Assembly (NCBI GenBank): GCA_017848795.1
Contig: JAFIHG010000014.1
Coordinates: 34,396-98,395, forward strand
Reading direction: 5' to 3'
Length of the DNA stretch: 64,000 bases
Origin: Candidatus Nanopelagicales bacterium
Lineage (GTDB): Bacteria > Actinomycetota > Actinomycetes > S36-B12 > CAIYMF01
The position numbers and the translations under genes are program-made. The notes beneath the pieces were generated by a model, which was given only the letters and a program-made list of their open reading frames with translations, ran no database searches and was not told where the DNA came from. The stretch's first letter is position 1; every line of letters begins with the position of its first letter. This document shows positions 38,755 through 47,506 of this stretch, piece by piece.

Positions 38755-39755
38755 CGGACCCGCACCCTCGGATCGATCAGGCCGTACAGGATGTCGACGA
38801 CGAGGTTGACGATGACGTAGGACACGGCGATCACCAGGATGAACGCCTGGATCGTCGGGAAGTCGCGTTTGAGCAGGCCGTCGGCGAGGAACTTCCCGAC
38901 GCCGGAGTAGGCGAACACCGTCTCGGTCAGGACCGCCCCGGACATCAGCAGGCCGAGCTGCAGGCCGATCACCGTGATCACCGGCAGCAGCGCGTTGCGC
39001 AGCACGTGCCGGCGGGTGACCGTACGCGCCTGCAGGCCCTTGGCCTCCGCGGTGCGGACGTAGTCCTCGTTCACGACGTCGAGGACCGAGGCCCGGGTGA
39101 TCCGGGCGATGATCGCGAGCGGGATGGTGCCGAGCGCGAGCGCCGGGAGCACGAGGTGCTTGAAGGCGTCCCAGGCCGCGGCCGGGTTGCCGGTGATGAG
39201 CCCGTCGAGGACGTAGAAGCCGGTCGGGTGGGCCACGTCCAGGCGCGGGTCCTGCCGGCCCGTGGTCGGCAGCCAGCCGAGCTTGACCGCGAAGAGGAAC
39301 TTCAGCAGGTAGGCCAGGAAGAAGACGGGGATCGCGATGCCGAGCAGCGAGAGCGCGACCGAGGTCCCGTCGAACCAGGTGTTGTGCCGCTTGGCGGCGA
39401 GGTAGCCGAGCGGGATGCCGATCGCCACCGCGATCAGCAGCGCCAGGATCGCCAGCTCGATGGTCGCCGGGAACCGGCGCAGCATCTCGTCGACGACCGG
39501 CTGGTTGGTCTGCAGCGAGGAGCCGAAGTCGAGGCGCACGATGCGCCCGAGGAATGCCAGGTACTGCTTCCAGATCGGCTCGTTCAGCCCGAACTGCGCC
39601 TCGATGGCGGCGACCCGCTCGGGCGTCGCCTTCTCCCCCAGGAGGGCCTGTGCAGGCCCCCCTGGGAGAGCGCGAACCCATACGAACAGCAGGATCGACA
39701 GTCCGAACAGGATCGGTACGAGCTGGATCAGCCGCCGAGCGACGAATCGCAGCAA
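38751..39755 (-). CDS. Oligopeptide ABC importer permease (DppB/OppB type)
   Basis: 334 residues with six membrane helices. The start MLRFVARRLIQLVPILFGLSILLFVWVRALPGGPAQ and the EAA-type loop YVRTAEAKGLQARTVTRRHVLRNALLPVIT are diagnostic. The start codon appears to be TTG at 39755, with AGGGGT upstream; no better in-frame ATG or GTG is near. It follows the substrate-binding lipoprotein gene after 7 bp and overlaps the next permease gene. Confidence 0.92.
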   Translation of the reverse strand: MLRFVARRLIQLVPILFGLSILLFVWVRALPGGPAQALLGEKATPERVAAIEAQFGLNEPIWKQYLAFLGRIVRLDFGSSLQTNQPVVDEMLRRFPATIELAILALLIAVAIGIPLGYLAAKRHNTWFDGTSVALSLLGIAIPVFFLAYLLKFLFAVKLGWLPTTGRQDPRLDVAHPTGFYVLDGLITGNPAAAWDAFKHLVLPALALGTIPLAIIARITRASVLDVVNEDYVRTAEAKGLQARTVTRRHVLRNALLPVITVIGLQLGLLMSGAVLTETVFAYSGVGKFLADGLLKRDFPTIQAFILVIAVSYVIVNLVVDILYGLIDPRVRVR

Positions 39756-39762
39756 CCGACTA

Positions 39763-41451
39763 CTACCCCTTCGTGATGTCGACCGCGGCGAACTGTTCCA
39801 GGCTCACCGGCGACGGGGTGTAGCCGGTGACGTAGGTCTGGAACGCGAGGAACGACTTGTTGTGCACGAACGGCACTCCGGGCAGGTCCTCCATGATCTT
39901 GGCGTTCAGATCCTTGTACATCTGCTCGCGCTTGGCCTGGTCGGGCTCCTGCAGCGCCGCCTTCAGCCCGTCCTGCACGGCCTGGTCGGTGTAGCCCCAG
40001 TCCGGCGAGTTGGCGCGGCCGAAGAACGTACCGATGAAGTTGCTCGGGTCGGCCCAGTCACCGGTCCAGCCGAGCAGGTACAGGCCGGCCTTGCCGTCCT
40101 GCTGGACCGCCTTGAGGTAGTCCGGGGTCCAGGCGGCCGTCTTGGGCACGACCTTGATCCCGACCGCCTCGAGGTTGGCCTTGAACGCCTGGAACACGGC
40201 GGTGGGGTCGGGCATGTACGGGCGCGACACGCCGGAGGGGTACCAGAACTCGACGCTCGGGTTCTTGATGCCCGATTCCTGCAGCGCTGCCTTGGCCTTC
40301 GCCGGGTCGTACGGGTAGGTCACGACGTCCGGGTTCCAGCCCCACAGCGTCGGCGGCATGAACTGGGTTGCGACCTCCGAGCCGGGCGGGTACTTGGCCT
40401 TGAGGAGGGACTCGCGGTCGAGCGAGTACGCGATCGCCTCGCGGAACTTCTGGTTGCCCAGGTCGCCGGAGTTCTGGTTCATGCCGAGGTAGCCGACGTT
40501 GAACGCAGGACGCTCCAGCACCTGGTAGCTCGCCTGCAGCGCGGTGATGTCCTCGGGCGCCACGAAGTCGTACCCGTCGATGTCGCCGGCCTCGAGCGCC
40601 TGCTTGCGGGCCGGACCGTCGGCGATCGGCTTGAAGATCACCGTCTTGATCTTGGCCTTGTCGCCCCAGTAGTCGTCGTAGCGCACGATCTCGAGCTTGT
40701 CGCCGGGGGTCCAGCTCTTGAAGGCGTACGGGCCGGTGCCGACCGGGTGCTCGGTGCCGAACGTGCCGGTGAAGTTCACCGAGTCGCCGCTGACCTCGAC
40801 GCTGTCGCCGTACTTGTCGAGGGCGGTCGGGCTGGCGATCGAGAAGGCGGGAATCACGAGCGCCGGGATGAACGACGAGTTCGGGCTGGTGAGGTGGATG
40901 ACCGCGGTCGTCGCGTCCGGCGCGTCACAGCTCTTGTAGATGCTGGTCTCCGGGACCGCGTCGTTGTCGCGGGTCTTGAAGCCGCCGAACACCGTCTGCC
41001 AGTAGTAGGTCAGGTTGCTGTCCTGCGCGGCGCCCTTGAAGTTGTACCAGCGCTCGAAGTTGAAGCAGACCGCGTCGGCGTTGAAGTCGGTGCCGTCGTG
41101 GAACTTGACGCCCTCGCGCAGCTTGAAGGTCCAGTCCAGGTTGTTCTCGCTGGCCGACCAGCTCTCGGCAAGACCCGGCTGCACCTCGGTGGTGCCCGGC
41201 TTGAGCGCCACCAGCGTCTCGAAGATCTGGTCGATGACGCGCAGGGACTCACCGTCGGAGACGTACGGTCCGTAGATCACCTGCGGGTCTGCCGAGGCGC
41301 CGAACACGAGGGTCTTGTCATCGCCACCACCTCCTCCGCTGTTGTCGCCCGGGGTGCTGCTCGAGCTGGCGCATCCGGCGACGAGAGCGAGCGAGGCTCC
41401 CGCTGCGGCGAAACCCAGCAGGACTCGACGTGAGCGTGTGTGCACGCGCAT
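39763..41451 (-). CDS. Peptide/nickel-type ABC substrate-binding lipoprotein
   Basis: 562 residues from ATG 41451, with AGGAGAAGGA upstream. A lipoprotein signal ends in LVAGC, followed by a Ser/Gly-rich linker and an SBP_bac_5 fold: AESWSASENNLDWTFKLREGVKFHDGTDFNADAV is the family signature. GTGPYAFKSWTPGDKLEIVRYDDYWG is another conserved block. It captures oligopeptides or a related ligand outside the cell and delivers it to the permeases encoded downstream. It is the first gene of the five-gene importer operon. The ligand cannot be inferred. Confidence 0.93.
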   Translation of the reverse strand: MRVHTRSRRVLLGFAAAGASLALVAGCASSSSTPGDNSGGGGGDDKTLVFGASADPQVIYGPYVSDGESLRVIDQIFETLVALKPGTTEVQPGLAESWSASENNLDWTFKLREGVKFHDGTDFNADAVCFNFERWYNFKGAAQDSNLTYYWQTVFGGFKTRDNDAVPETSIYKSCDAPDATTAVIHLTSPNSSFIPALVIPAFSIASPTALDKYGDSVEVSGDSVNFTGTFGTEHPVGTGPYAFKSWTPGDKLEIVRYDDYWGDKAKIKTVIFKPIADGPARKQALEAGDIDGYDFVAPEDITALQASYQVLERPAFNVGYLGMNQNSGDLGNQKFREAIAYSLDRESLLKAKYPPGSEVATQFMPPTLWGWNPDVVTYPYDPAKAKAALQESGIKNPSVEFWYPSGVSRPYMPDPTAVFQAFKANLEAVGIKVVPKTAAWTPDYLKAVQQDGKAGLYLLGWTGDWADPSNFIGTFFGRANSPDWGYTDQAVQDGLKAALQEPDQAKREQMYKDLNAKIMEDLPGVPFVHNKSFLAFQTYVTGYTPSPVSLEQFAAVDITKG

Positions 41452-41607
41452 TCCTTCTCCTGTCCCTGCGTCGACGGCGGTGTTCCGCCGAACGGCGCCG
41501 ACCCTAGTGCGGCTGGTGCGCGGGGGTAACGGATCGGCGCGGGTCGAAGCCACATCGTGACCTTCGGCCCGGCTGCGGGTCGTTCACCGGCGGGCGACGA
41601 TGGCGGG

Positions 41608-41850
41608 ATGTGCCGGTGGTGGAGGGAGGAGGACGTACCGGACATCGTCACGCCCACCGAGCGCGAACGGCGCGAACGGCTGGTCGCCTGGCAGCGGCGT
41701 CGTTACTTCATCGTGATCGTCCCGTGCCTGCTGCTGGTGCTGTTCGGGTTCTTCGTCCCGGCCCCGACCTCGCTGCGGATCCTCGCGCTCGTCGTGGCCG
41801 GCTTCCTGCTGCCGGTCGCCGTGATCGTCGGCAACTCCCGTTGGCGGTAG
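41608..41850 (+). CDS. Small two-helix membrane protein (DUF3099-like)
   Basis: 80 residues from ATG 41608. The basic segment ERERRERLVAWQRRRYF precedes two hydrophobic helices (FIVIVPCLLLVLFGFFV and LRILALVVAGFLLPVAVIVG), ending NSRWR. This resembles DUF3099-type proteins, but I am not certain. The strong purine run GGAGGGAGGAGGAC lies inside the early coding region, so the true start might be further in, though no ATG or GTG follows it closely. It diverges from the importer operon. Confidence 0.6.
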   Translation: MCRWWREEDVPDIVTPTERERRERLVAWQRRRYFIVIVPCLLLVLFGFFVPAPTSLRILALVVAGFLLPVAVIVGNSRWR

Positions 41851-41884
41851 CGGCGTACTGCGGCCACCGCTGGCGCCCCCTCCC

Positions 41885-41943
41885 GTTGATCATGACACCG
41901 TGGGTCGCAAACCGGCGTTGCGACCCACGGCGCCGTGATCAAC
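41885..41943. repeat. TGATCA-ended palindrome
   Basis: Two 26-nt arms (41885-41910 and 41918-41943) match at 23 positions around a 7-nt loop. The ends are GTTGATCA and TGATCAAC and the inner stem holds GTGGGTCGCAA. A half-copy (ATGATCAACGG) follows at about 41966. It fills the space after the small membrane protein gene. Confidence 0.85.
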
Positions 41944-41971
41944 AGTGTCTGGCGCGCAGGACCCCATGATC

Positions 41972-42068
41972 AACGGTGCGTGACGGCTGCGGCGGCCGGA
42001 GGCGCGCGATGCGCGTGACCATGCGGCCCTGCTTGCCGTCGAGCTCGAGCACCTCGTACGCCCCTTCG
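41972..42068 (-). pseudogene. Possible C-terminal gene remnant truncated at array B
   Basis: On the minus strand, codons for NLEGAYEVLELDGKQGR and MVTRIARLRPPQPSRT run from about 42068 to 41972 with strongly GC-ending third positions. Coding character then stops in the TGATCA repeat. Upstream, the frame runs straight into palindrome array B with no start codon. It looks like the end of a gene whose front part was lost where the array begins. I do not recognise the family. Confidence 0.35.
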
Positions 42069-42072
42069 AGGT

Positions 42073-42474
42073 TGGCGGGCCAGCGCGGGCTATACGTCGC
42101 GTACGCCCGCCATCATCGGGGGTGCCGCGGGGTGGCGGGTGAGCGTGGGCTATACCTCGCGTACGCCCGCCATCCTGAGGGGTACGGCGGGGTGGCGGGT
42201 GAGCGCGGGCTATACCGCGCGTATGCCCGCCGTCGTGAGGGGTGCACAACGCGTGGCGGGTCAGCGCGGGCAATACCTCCCGTACGCCCGCCATCGTGAG
42301 GGGGTACGGCGGGGTGGCGGGTGAGCGCGGGCTATACCGCGCGTATGCCCGCCGTGGTGAGAGGTGCCGCGGGGTGGCGGGTGAGCGTCGGCTATACCTC
42401 GCGTACGCCCGCCAATGTGAAGGGTGGCGCAGAGTGGCGGGTGGGCGCGGCCAATACCTCGCGTATGCCCGCCA
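42073..42474. repeat. Palindrome array B (7 units)
   Basis: Units start at 42073, 42133, 42193, 42254, 42315, 42375 and 42435. The arm order is TGGCGGGTGAGCG, then GGCTATACC, then CGTACGCCCGCCA, the reverse of arrays C, D and F. The linker is a variant of TCGTGAGGGGTACGGCGGGG. It lies between the gene remnant and a VOC gene. No gene is supported in it. Confidence 0.95.
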
Positions 42475-42570
42475 TCGCAGGCACGCAGCGGTGCGCTTCC
42501 TCCGATGAGTTTCACAGGCGGCGCCGGTCTGTCAGTTCGTACGCCCGTGCATCCCGACTGGAGGTCCGCC

Positions 42571-43008
42571 ATGACCGATCCCGTACACCCTGGCCGCATG
42601 CTGTTCGTGAACCTGCCGGTCGCGGACCTCGAGCGCAGCAAGGCGTTCTTCGCCGGGCTCGGGTTCACGTTCAACCCGGCGTTCACCGACGAGACCGCAG
42701 CGTGCATGCTCGTCGGAGAGCACGCGTTCGTCATGCTGCTCACCCGGGACAAGTTCGCGGAGTTCGCCAAGCTCCCGATCGCGGACCCCCGGACGCACAC
42801 CCTGTCGCTGTACAGCTTCAGCGTGTCCTGCCGCGACGACGTGGATTCGGTCGCCGCTGCTGCACTCGCGGCCGGTGGTGTCGAGGCGGACGGAGCCGAG
42901 GACCTCGGCTTCATGTACACGCGCAGCTTCTACGACCTCGACGGACACGGCTGGCAGGTCATGTGGATGGATCCCGTCGCCGCGTCGGGTGCGCAAGCCC
43001 CGGCCTGA
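42571..43008 (+). CDS. VOC (glyoxalase-fold) family protein
   Basis: 145 residues from ATG 42571, with GGAGG 6-10 nt upstream. The paired beta-alpha-beta-beta-beta halves show MLFVNLPVADLERSKAFFAGLGFTFNPAFTDE and the late RSFYDLDGHGWQVMWMD, where the DLDGHGW motif carries a typical metal-ligand region. VHEHAFVMLLTRDKF-like sequence (EHAFVMLLTRDKF) is common in the PhnB/YaeR-like subset. Substrate unknown. It follows array B and precedes a second VOC gene. Confidence 0.85.
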   Translation: MTDPVHPGRMLFVNLPVADLERSKAFFAGLGFTFNPAFTDETAACMLVGEHAFVMLLTRDKFAEFAKLPIADPRTHTLSLYSFSVSCRDDVDSVAAAALAAGGVEADGAEDLGFMYTRSFYDLDGHGWQVMWMDPVAASGAQAPA

Positions 43009-43057
43009 GCGGCGGAACCCGATTGCCGGGGCCGGCGCCGGCTGGCAAGGTGCGGCC

Positions 43058-43462
43058 GTGACTTGCTTCGTCTCGCACACGACCGTCGACTGCGCCGACG
43101 CGTACGGGCTCTCGGAGTGGTGGAAGCGGCTGCTGGACTACGAGGACCTGCCGGACGACCCGAACGCGCCCGGGCACCCGGAGTGCGCGATCCACGACCC
43201 GCGGACCGGCCACGAGATCCTCTTCCTCGAGGTGCCAGAAGCGAAGTCCGCGAAGAACCGCCTCCACTTCGACCTGCGGCCCCGTACCGGCACCCGCGAC
43301 GAGGAGGTCGAACGGGTACGCGGGCTCGGCGCGCGTGAGGTGTCCGACCACCGGGGGCGGTACGGACCCGGGAGCGGGTGGGTGGTGTTCGCCGACCCGG
43401 AGGGAAACGAGTTCTGCGTCCTGCGGTCCGAGGCGGAGATGGCTGAGGCGTCGGGCGGCTAG
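43058..43462 (+). CDS. VOC/glyoxalase-like protein
   Basis: 134 residues from GTG 43058 (MTCFVSHTTVDCADAYGLSEWWKRLLDYEDLPDDP). HTTVDCADAYGLSEWWKRLL and GHEILFLEVPEAKSAKNRLHFDLRP match the glyoxalase-like (VOC_2) family of actinobacteria; the ending WVVFADPEGNEFCVL is the usual VOC close. A CAAGGT hexamer lies 6 nt upstream, the leaderless pattern. Its stop overlaps a possible small gene on the other strand. Substrate unknown. Confidence 0.83.
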   Translation: MTCFVSHTTVDCADAYGLSEWWKRLLDYEDLPDDPNAPGHPECAIHDPRTGHEILFLEVPEAKSAKNRLHFDLRPRTGTRDEEVERVRGLGAREVSDHRGRYGPGSGWVVFADPEGNEFCVLRSEAEMAEASGG

Positions 43463-43623
43463 GACCCGGTCGTGCGCTTGTTTCTCCGCGGCGCGCGGGA
43501 CCTGACGGAGGCCGACGCGTCGCCGGCGTCGCGCGGCAACCACGCCCGGACCGCCGTACGCAGCCGCTCCCACGACGGCTCGCTGCGGTCCATGGCACCC
43601 AGACCACCCAGGAACTCGGCCAC
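43459..43623 (-). CDS. Possible 54-residue protein
   Basis: GTG 43623, with GAGGA 4-8 nt upstream, opens a 54-codon frame reading VAEFLGGLGAMDRSEPSWER and LRTAVRAWLPRDAGDASASV before a basic tail. Third positions are strongly GC, unlike the other five frames here. The stop overlaps the VOC gene stop by 2-4 nt in convergent orientation, and the start is 23 nt from tRNA-Arg. I do not recognise it. It may also be a degenerate fragment of a larger gene. Confidence 0.4.
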   Translation of the reverse strand: MAEFLGGLGAMDRSEPSWERLRTAVRAWLPRDAGDASASVRSRAPRRNKRTTGS

Positions 43624-43645
43624 CCAGTCCTCGCCATTCGCATGG

Positions 43646-43718
43646 TGCCCCCGGCAGGATTCGAACCTGCGACACGCGGTTTAGGAAACCGCTGCTCTAT
43701 CCCCTGAGCTACGGGGGC
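43646..43718 (-). tRNA. tRNA-Arg (anticodon CCT)
   Basis: A 73-nt cloverleaf on the minus strand: acceptor GCCCCCG pairs with CGGGGGC and the discriminator is A. The D-arm has TAGCTCAGGGG, the anticodon loop TTCCTAA has anticodon CCT reading AGG, and the T-arm is GCAGGTTCGAATCCTGC. CCA is not encoded. Confidence 0.96.
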
Positions 43719-43749
43719 CGGACCGCCGGCAAGGGAACGAGCCATGCCG

Positions 43750-44036
43750 AGGGTCGAGCGTAGTCGAGACCGCGGGCACGGAAGTCTGCTCCTCAAGAGC
43801 GGACGCAGCCAGTCGGCGGTCGAGCGTAGTCGAGAGCATGATCACTGAAGTGGTCTCGACTACGCTCGACCACCGAGTACTCGTCCGGTCTTTCACGCGC
43901 GACGGGCGCGCCACCAAGTGCCGCGCCACCAAGTGCAAGGTGTCTCGACGGTGCTCGGCCACCGGGTACTCGCCCGGTCTTTCACGCGCCGACGGGCGCC
44001 GACGGGCGCGCGGTGTCTCGACTGGGCTCGACCGAC
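43750..44036. repeat. Composite TCGA-rich inverted repeat, copy 1
   Basis: The core is an inverted pair, GGTCGAGCGTAGTCGAGA (from 43818) and its complement (43852-43871), around ATGATCACTGAAGT. It is flanked by an extra half-copy near 43752 and by a 3' tail with CGAGTACTCG and GGTCTTTCACGCGC repeated twice. The same modules recur at 51429-51786. No gene is supported between tRNA-Arg and the nucleotidase gene. Confidence 0.85.
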
Positions 44037-44244
44037 GTGTGGTGGCGCAGCGGTCACGGAGGAGACCACGATCTTGTGGTGGTGATCCGCGATGGGCTCG
44101 ATCACGGGGGCTGGGCTGCGGATGCGGTTTGCGGGGTGCGAGCGTCGGCTCGCTCTGCTACGTTCACGCGCCATCACGAAGCGTTTCTCCACGTGACGAT
44201 CGGTGACCACGGCTGACGTGGTCCGGACGAGAACGGGGGCGCGG

Positions 44245-46866
44245 ATGCGCGTCTGGCGGCGAACCACCACCTTCATCGGAACGTTGGCGCTGGCGGGAGG
44301 TTTGGTGGTCGCGGCCCCGGCCGCGTCGCACGCTGCCGACCCGCAGGTCGTACAGATCCTCGGGATCAACGACTTCCACGGCCGGATCAGCGCGAACACC
44401 ACCGAGGCCGGGGCCGCGGTGCTCGCCGGTGCGGTGAAGCAGCTGCGTACCGACAACCCGAACACCGTGTTCGCCGCCGCGGGTGACCTGATCGGGGCCA
44501 GCACCTTCGAGTCGTTCATCGCGCACGACAAGCCGACGATCGACGCGCTAAACGAGGCTGGCCTCGAGGTGTCGGCCGTCGGCAACCACGAGTTCGACCA
44601 GGGGTACGACGACCTGGTGGGCCGGGTCATGGCGGCGTACGACAAGGACACCAACCCGTACGGCGGCGCCGAGTGGGAGTACCTCGGCACCAACGTCCGG
44701 AAGAAGGCCGACGGCGGACCGGCGCTGCCCGAGTCCTGGACCACGACGTTGGACGGCGTGAAGGTCGGGTTCGTCGGTGCGGTCACCGAGCACCTGCCCG
44801 AGCTGGTGTCGCCCAAGGGCATCGCCGACCTGCAGGTCGAGAGCATCGTCACCGCCACCAACCGCGAGGCGGACAAGCTCAAGGCCGACGGTGCGGACAT
44901 CATCGTGCTGCTGGTCCACGAGGGCGCACCCACGACCGACTGCGCCTCGGTGACCGACTCGACCAACGACTTCGGCAAGATCGTCAACGGCATCAACGAC
45001 AATGTCGATGCGATCATCTCGGGGCACACGCACCTGACGTACAACTGCCAGGTCGACGTGGCGGGGTGGGCCGGCAGGCCGGTCACCAAGCGCCCCGTCG
45101 TGTCCGCCGGACAGTACGGCTACAACCTCGACCAGTTGCTGTTCACCGTCAACGCCGGTGAGGTGACGGGCGTCGAGTCCAACACGCTGCCGCTGGTCAC
45201 CACGGTGCCGCCAGTGCCGCCGGGCAAGGACACGACGTACGTGCCCAACTACCCCGCGGACGCGATCGTCACAGACATCGTCTCGGCCGCAGTCGCGGAG
45301 TCCGAGGTGCTCGGCGCGCAGCCGCTGGGCAAGCTCGCCGGACCGTTCTACCGGGCGAAGATGTCGGACGGCACGACCGAGAACCGGGGCGGCGAGTCCA
45401 CCCTCGGCAACCTCGTCGCCGAGGCGCAGCTGGAAGCCACCCGCGCCGCCGAGTTCGGGGGCGCGCAGATCGCGTTCATGAACCCGGGCGGGCTGCGCCA
45501 GGACATGGTCGGAAGCAACGCCGGCGGCTACCCGGCGACCCTGACGTACAAGCAGGCCGCCATCGTGCAGCCGTTCGCCAACACGCTCGTCAACATGCGG
45601 CTCACCGGGGAGCAGATCGCGCAGGTGCTCGAGGAGCAGTGGCAGCCGGCAGGCGCGTCGCGTCCGTTCCTGCGTCTCGGGATCTCCGCGGGCTTCACGT
45701 ACACCTACGACCCGAAGGCCGACGCCGGCTCGCGCATCACCGGAATGTGGTTGGACGGCAAGCCGATCAAGGCTGATGCGTCGTACTCGGTGACGGTGAA
45801 CTCGTTCCTCGCCGCCGGCGGGGACAACTTCACCGAGCTCGCGAACGGGACCGCCAAGCGCGACACCGGCCAGGTCGACCTGCAGGCGATGGTCGCGTAC
45901 ATGAAGGACGCTCCCGGCGCGGTCGCCCCCGACTTCACGCAGCGCTCGGTGGGTGTGAGCTTCCCGGCGGGAGCGCCCGCGTCGTACGACCGCGGCGGCA
46001 AGGTCGAGTTCGACCTCTCCTCGCTGGCATTCTCGAACGCCGCAGACCTGCATGACACGAACGTCACGGTGAGCGTCGGCGGCGTACCGGTCGGCACCTT
46101 CCCGGTCGACAACACGATCGGCGACGTGATCAACGACGAGGCCGGCACCGCGTCGGTCAGCTTCACGGTGCCGGCACGCGCCCCGAGCGGAGCGGGCTAC
46201 GCCGTGGTCACCGGCGACAAGACCGGTACGACCGCGCTCGTGCCGCTCACCGTGAACGCGCCCGACACCGCCTCGACCACCACGTTGAAGGCGTCCAAGG
46301 ACACGCAGTACTTCGGGACGAAGAAGCCGGCCAAGCTCACCGCGCAGGTGTCGGTGGACGGCGGCGAGCGCGCCCGCGGCACGGTCGTCTTCGAGAGCGG
46401 TGGGACCGCGCTCGGCGAGCAGCGGGTCAACAAGAACGGCAAGGCCAAGCTCGTCCTGCCCTCCCGCCTCGCCGTCGGCAAGTACAAGGTGAAGGCGACC
46501 TTCCTGCCCACCGCGATGGCCGAGGTCGACCTCTCGACGTCCAAGGCCGTGAAGGTCAAGGTCAAGAAGGCCAAGTCCAAGACGACGCTGCGGGTGCTCA
46601 GCTCCGCCAAGAAGATCAAGCGCACCGGCAACGTGGACCTGCGCGCGAAGGTGACCCTCAACACCGGTCGTACGGCACCGGGCAAGGTGCTCCTGCGGGT
46701 GAACGGCAAGAAGATCATCAAGGCCCCGCTGACCAAGGGCAAGGTGAAGCTGCGCGTACCGGTGAAGAAGCGGGGCGCGACAACGATCGTGGTGGAGTAC
46801 CGCCCGATGCCCAAGGAGCTCGGCAACATCTCCCGGTCCAAGGCGAAGCTCCGGCTGTACCGCTGA
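44245..46866 (+). CDS. Secreted 5'-nucleotidase / 2',3'-cyclic phosphodiesterase family protein
   Basis: 873 residues from ATG 44245. A signal peptide ends near ASHAA. A calcineurin-like metallophosphoesterase domain has QILGINDFHG, AAGDLIGAS, AVGNHEFDQGYDD and IISGHTHLTYNC as metal motifs. A 5'-nucleotidase C-terminal domain follows (GGLRQDM, NSFLAAGGDNF). The last 300 residues contain Ig-like repeats (TTTLKASKDTQYFGTKKPAKLTAQVSV and later copies) rich in Lys, probably for cell-surface display. It would dephosphorylate extracellular nucleotides. There is no LPXTG or membrane anchor. Confidence 0.92.
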   Translation: MRVWRRTTTFIGTLALAGGLVVAAPAASHAADPQVVQILGINDFHGRISANTTEAGAAVLAGAVKQLRTDNPNTVFAAAGDLIGASTFESFIAHDKPTIDALNEAGLEVSAVGNHEFDQGYDDLVGRVMAAYDKDTNPYGGAEWEYLGTNVRKKADGGPALPESWTTTLDGVKVGFVGAVTEHLPELVSPKGIADLQVESIVTATNREADKLKADGADIIVLLVHEGAPTTDCASVTDSTNDFGKIVNGINDNVDAIISGHTHLTYNCQVDVAGWAGRPVTKRPVVSAGQYGYNLDQLLFTVNAGEVTGVESNTLPLVTTVPPVPPGKDTTYVPNYPADAIVTDIVSAAVAESEVLGAQPLGKLAGPFYRAKMSDGTTENRGGESTLGNLVAEAQLEATRAAEFGGAQIAFMNPGGLRQDMVGSNAGGYPATLTYKQAAIVQPFANTLVNMRLTGEQIAQVLEEQWQPAGASRPFLRLGISAGFTYTYDPKADAGSRITGMWLDGKPIKADASYSVTVNSFLAAGGDNFTELANGTAKRDTGQVDLQAMVAYMKDAPGAVAPDFTQRSVGVSFPAGAPASYDRGGKVEFDLSSLAFSNAADLHDTNVTVSVGGVPVGTFPVDNTIGDVINDEAGTASVSFTVPARAPSGAGYAVVTGDKTGTTALVPLTVNAPDTASTTTLKASKDTQYFGTKKPAKLTAQVSVDGGERARGTVVFESGGTALGEQRVNKNGKAKLVLPSRLAVGKYKVKATFLPTAMAEVDLSTSKAVKVKVKKAKSKTTLRVLSSAKKIKRTGNVDLRAKVTLNTGRTAPGKVLLRVNGKKIIKAPLTKGKVKLRVPVKKRGATTIVVEYRPMPKELGNISRSKAKLRLYR

Positions 46867-46875
46867 CCCGCTGAA

Positions 46876-46915
46876 GCGGCACCCGGCCGGTCGAGTAGGC
46901 CGTACCGGGTGCCGC
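46876..46915 (+). terminator. Hairpin after the nucleotidase gene
   Basis: GCGGCACCCGG (46876-46886) pairs perfectly with CCGGGTGCCGC (46905-46915), 10 nt after the stop codon. No U-tract follows, so it is a terminator by position and stability only. Confidence 0.55.
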
Positions 46916-46980
46916 CGGGCGTGCGTGACAGCAGGATCGCCGCGGGTGCGCCGGATGGGTGCGCGGGCACAATGTCGCGC

Positions 46981-47361
46981 ATGATGCCCGCAGGGTTCGG
47001 TTTCGAACGGCTCCATCACGTCCAGCTGGCGATACCTCCGGGCGGGGAGGAGCGGTGCCGCGCCTTCTGGGGCGGGGTGCTCGGGATGACCGAGCTCGAC
47101 AAGCCGGCCGCCCTCGCGGCCCGCGGCGGGTGCTGGTTCCGCGGCGGCGGCGTCGAGGTCCATCTCGGTGTGGAGGGGCAGTTCGTACCGGCTCGTAAGG
47201 CACATCCCGGCTTCCTGGTGAAGGACCTGCGGACTCTGGCGGGCGCTCTCGAGGCCGCCGGCATCGATGTCGTCTGGGACGGGGAGTTCCCCGGGCATGC
47301 CCGGTTCTACGCGGACGACCCGTTCGGCAACCGGCTGGAGTTCCTGGAACCGGCGCCCTGA
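46981..47361 (+). CDS. VOC family protein
   Basis: 126 residues from ATG 46981; a second ATG follows immediately. RLHHVQLAIPPGGEERCRAFWGGVLGMTELDKPAALAARGGCWFRGGGVEVHLGVE is a standard first VOC half, and RFYADDPFGNRLEFLEP closes the fold with the E ligand region. It is close to the small glyoxalase/bleomycin-resistance-like proteins of actinobacteria. A CAATGT hexamer lies 5 nt upstream (leaderless pattern). Substrate unknown. Confidence 0.85.
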   Translation: MMPAGFGFERLHHVQLAIPPGGEERCRAFWGGVLGMTELDKPAALAARGGCWFRGGGVEVHLGVEGQFVPARKAHPGFLVKDLRTLAGALEAAGIDVVWDGEFPGHARFYADDPFGNRLEFLEPAP

Positions 47362-47407
47362 CGGCGTCCGCCGCGCGCCCGTGTGCCCCCGGCGGAGCGC
47401 GGGGCGC

Positions 47408-47422
47408 GGGACCAACGGCCCT
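47408..47422. promoter_or_regulatory. Candidate DevR/DosR box upstream of the universal stress gene
   Basis: GGGACCAACGGCCCT is a near-palindrome matching the GGGACC-N3-GGYCCY form of DevR/DosR sites. It lies 85-99 nt upstream of the USP start. A second GGGACC half-site is at about 47453. The devR-like gene itself follows the USP gene. Confidence 0.6.
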
Positions 47423-47506
47423 GCCCGCACGTCGGAGGACTCTGAGAGCCTGGGACCGGAAACCAGCCACGGCGGTACGCAGCCGTGCCGGACCCTGGGA
47501 GCTGAG

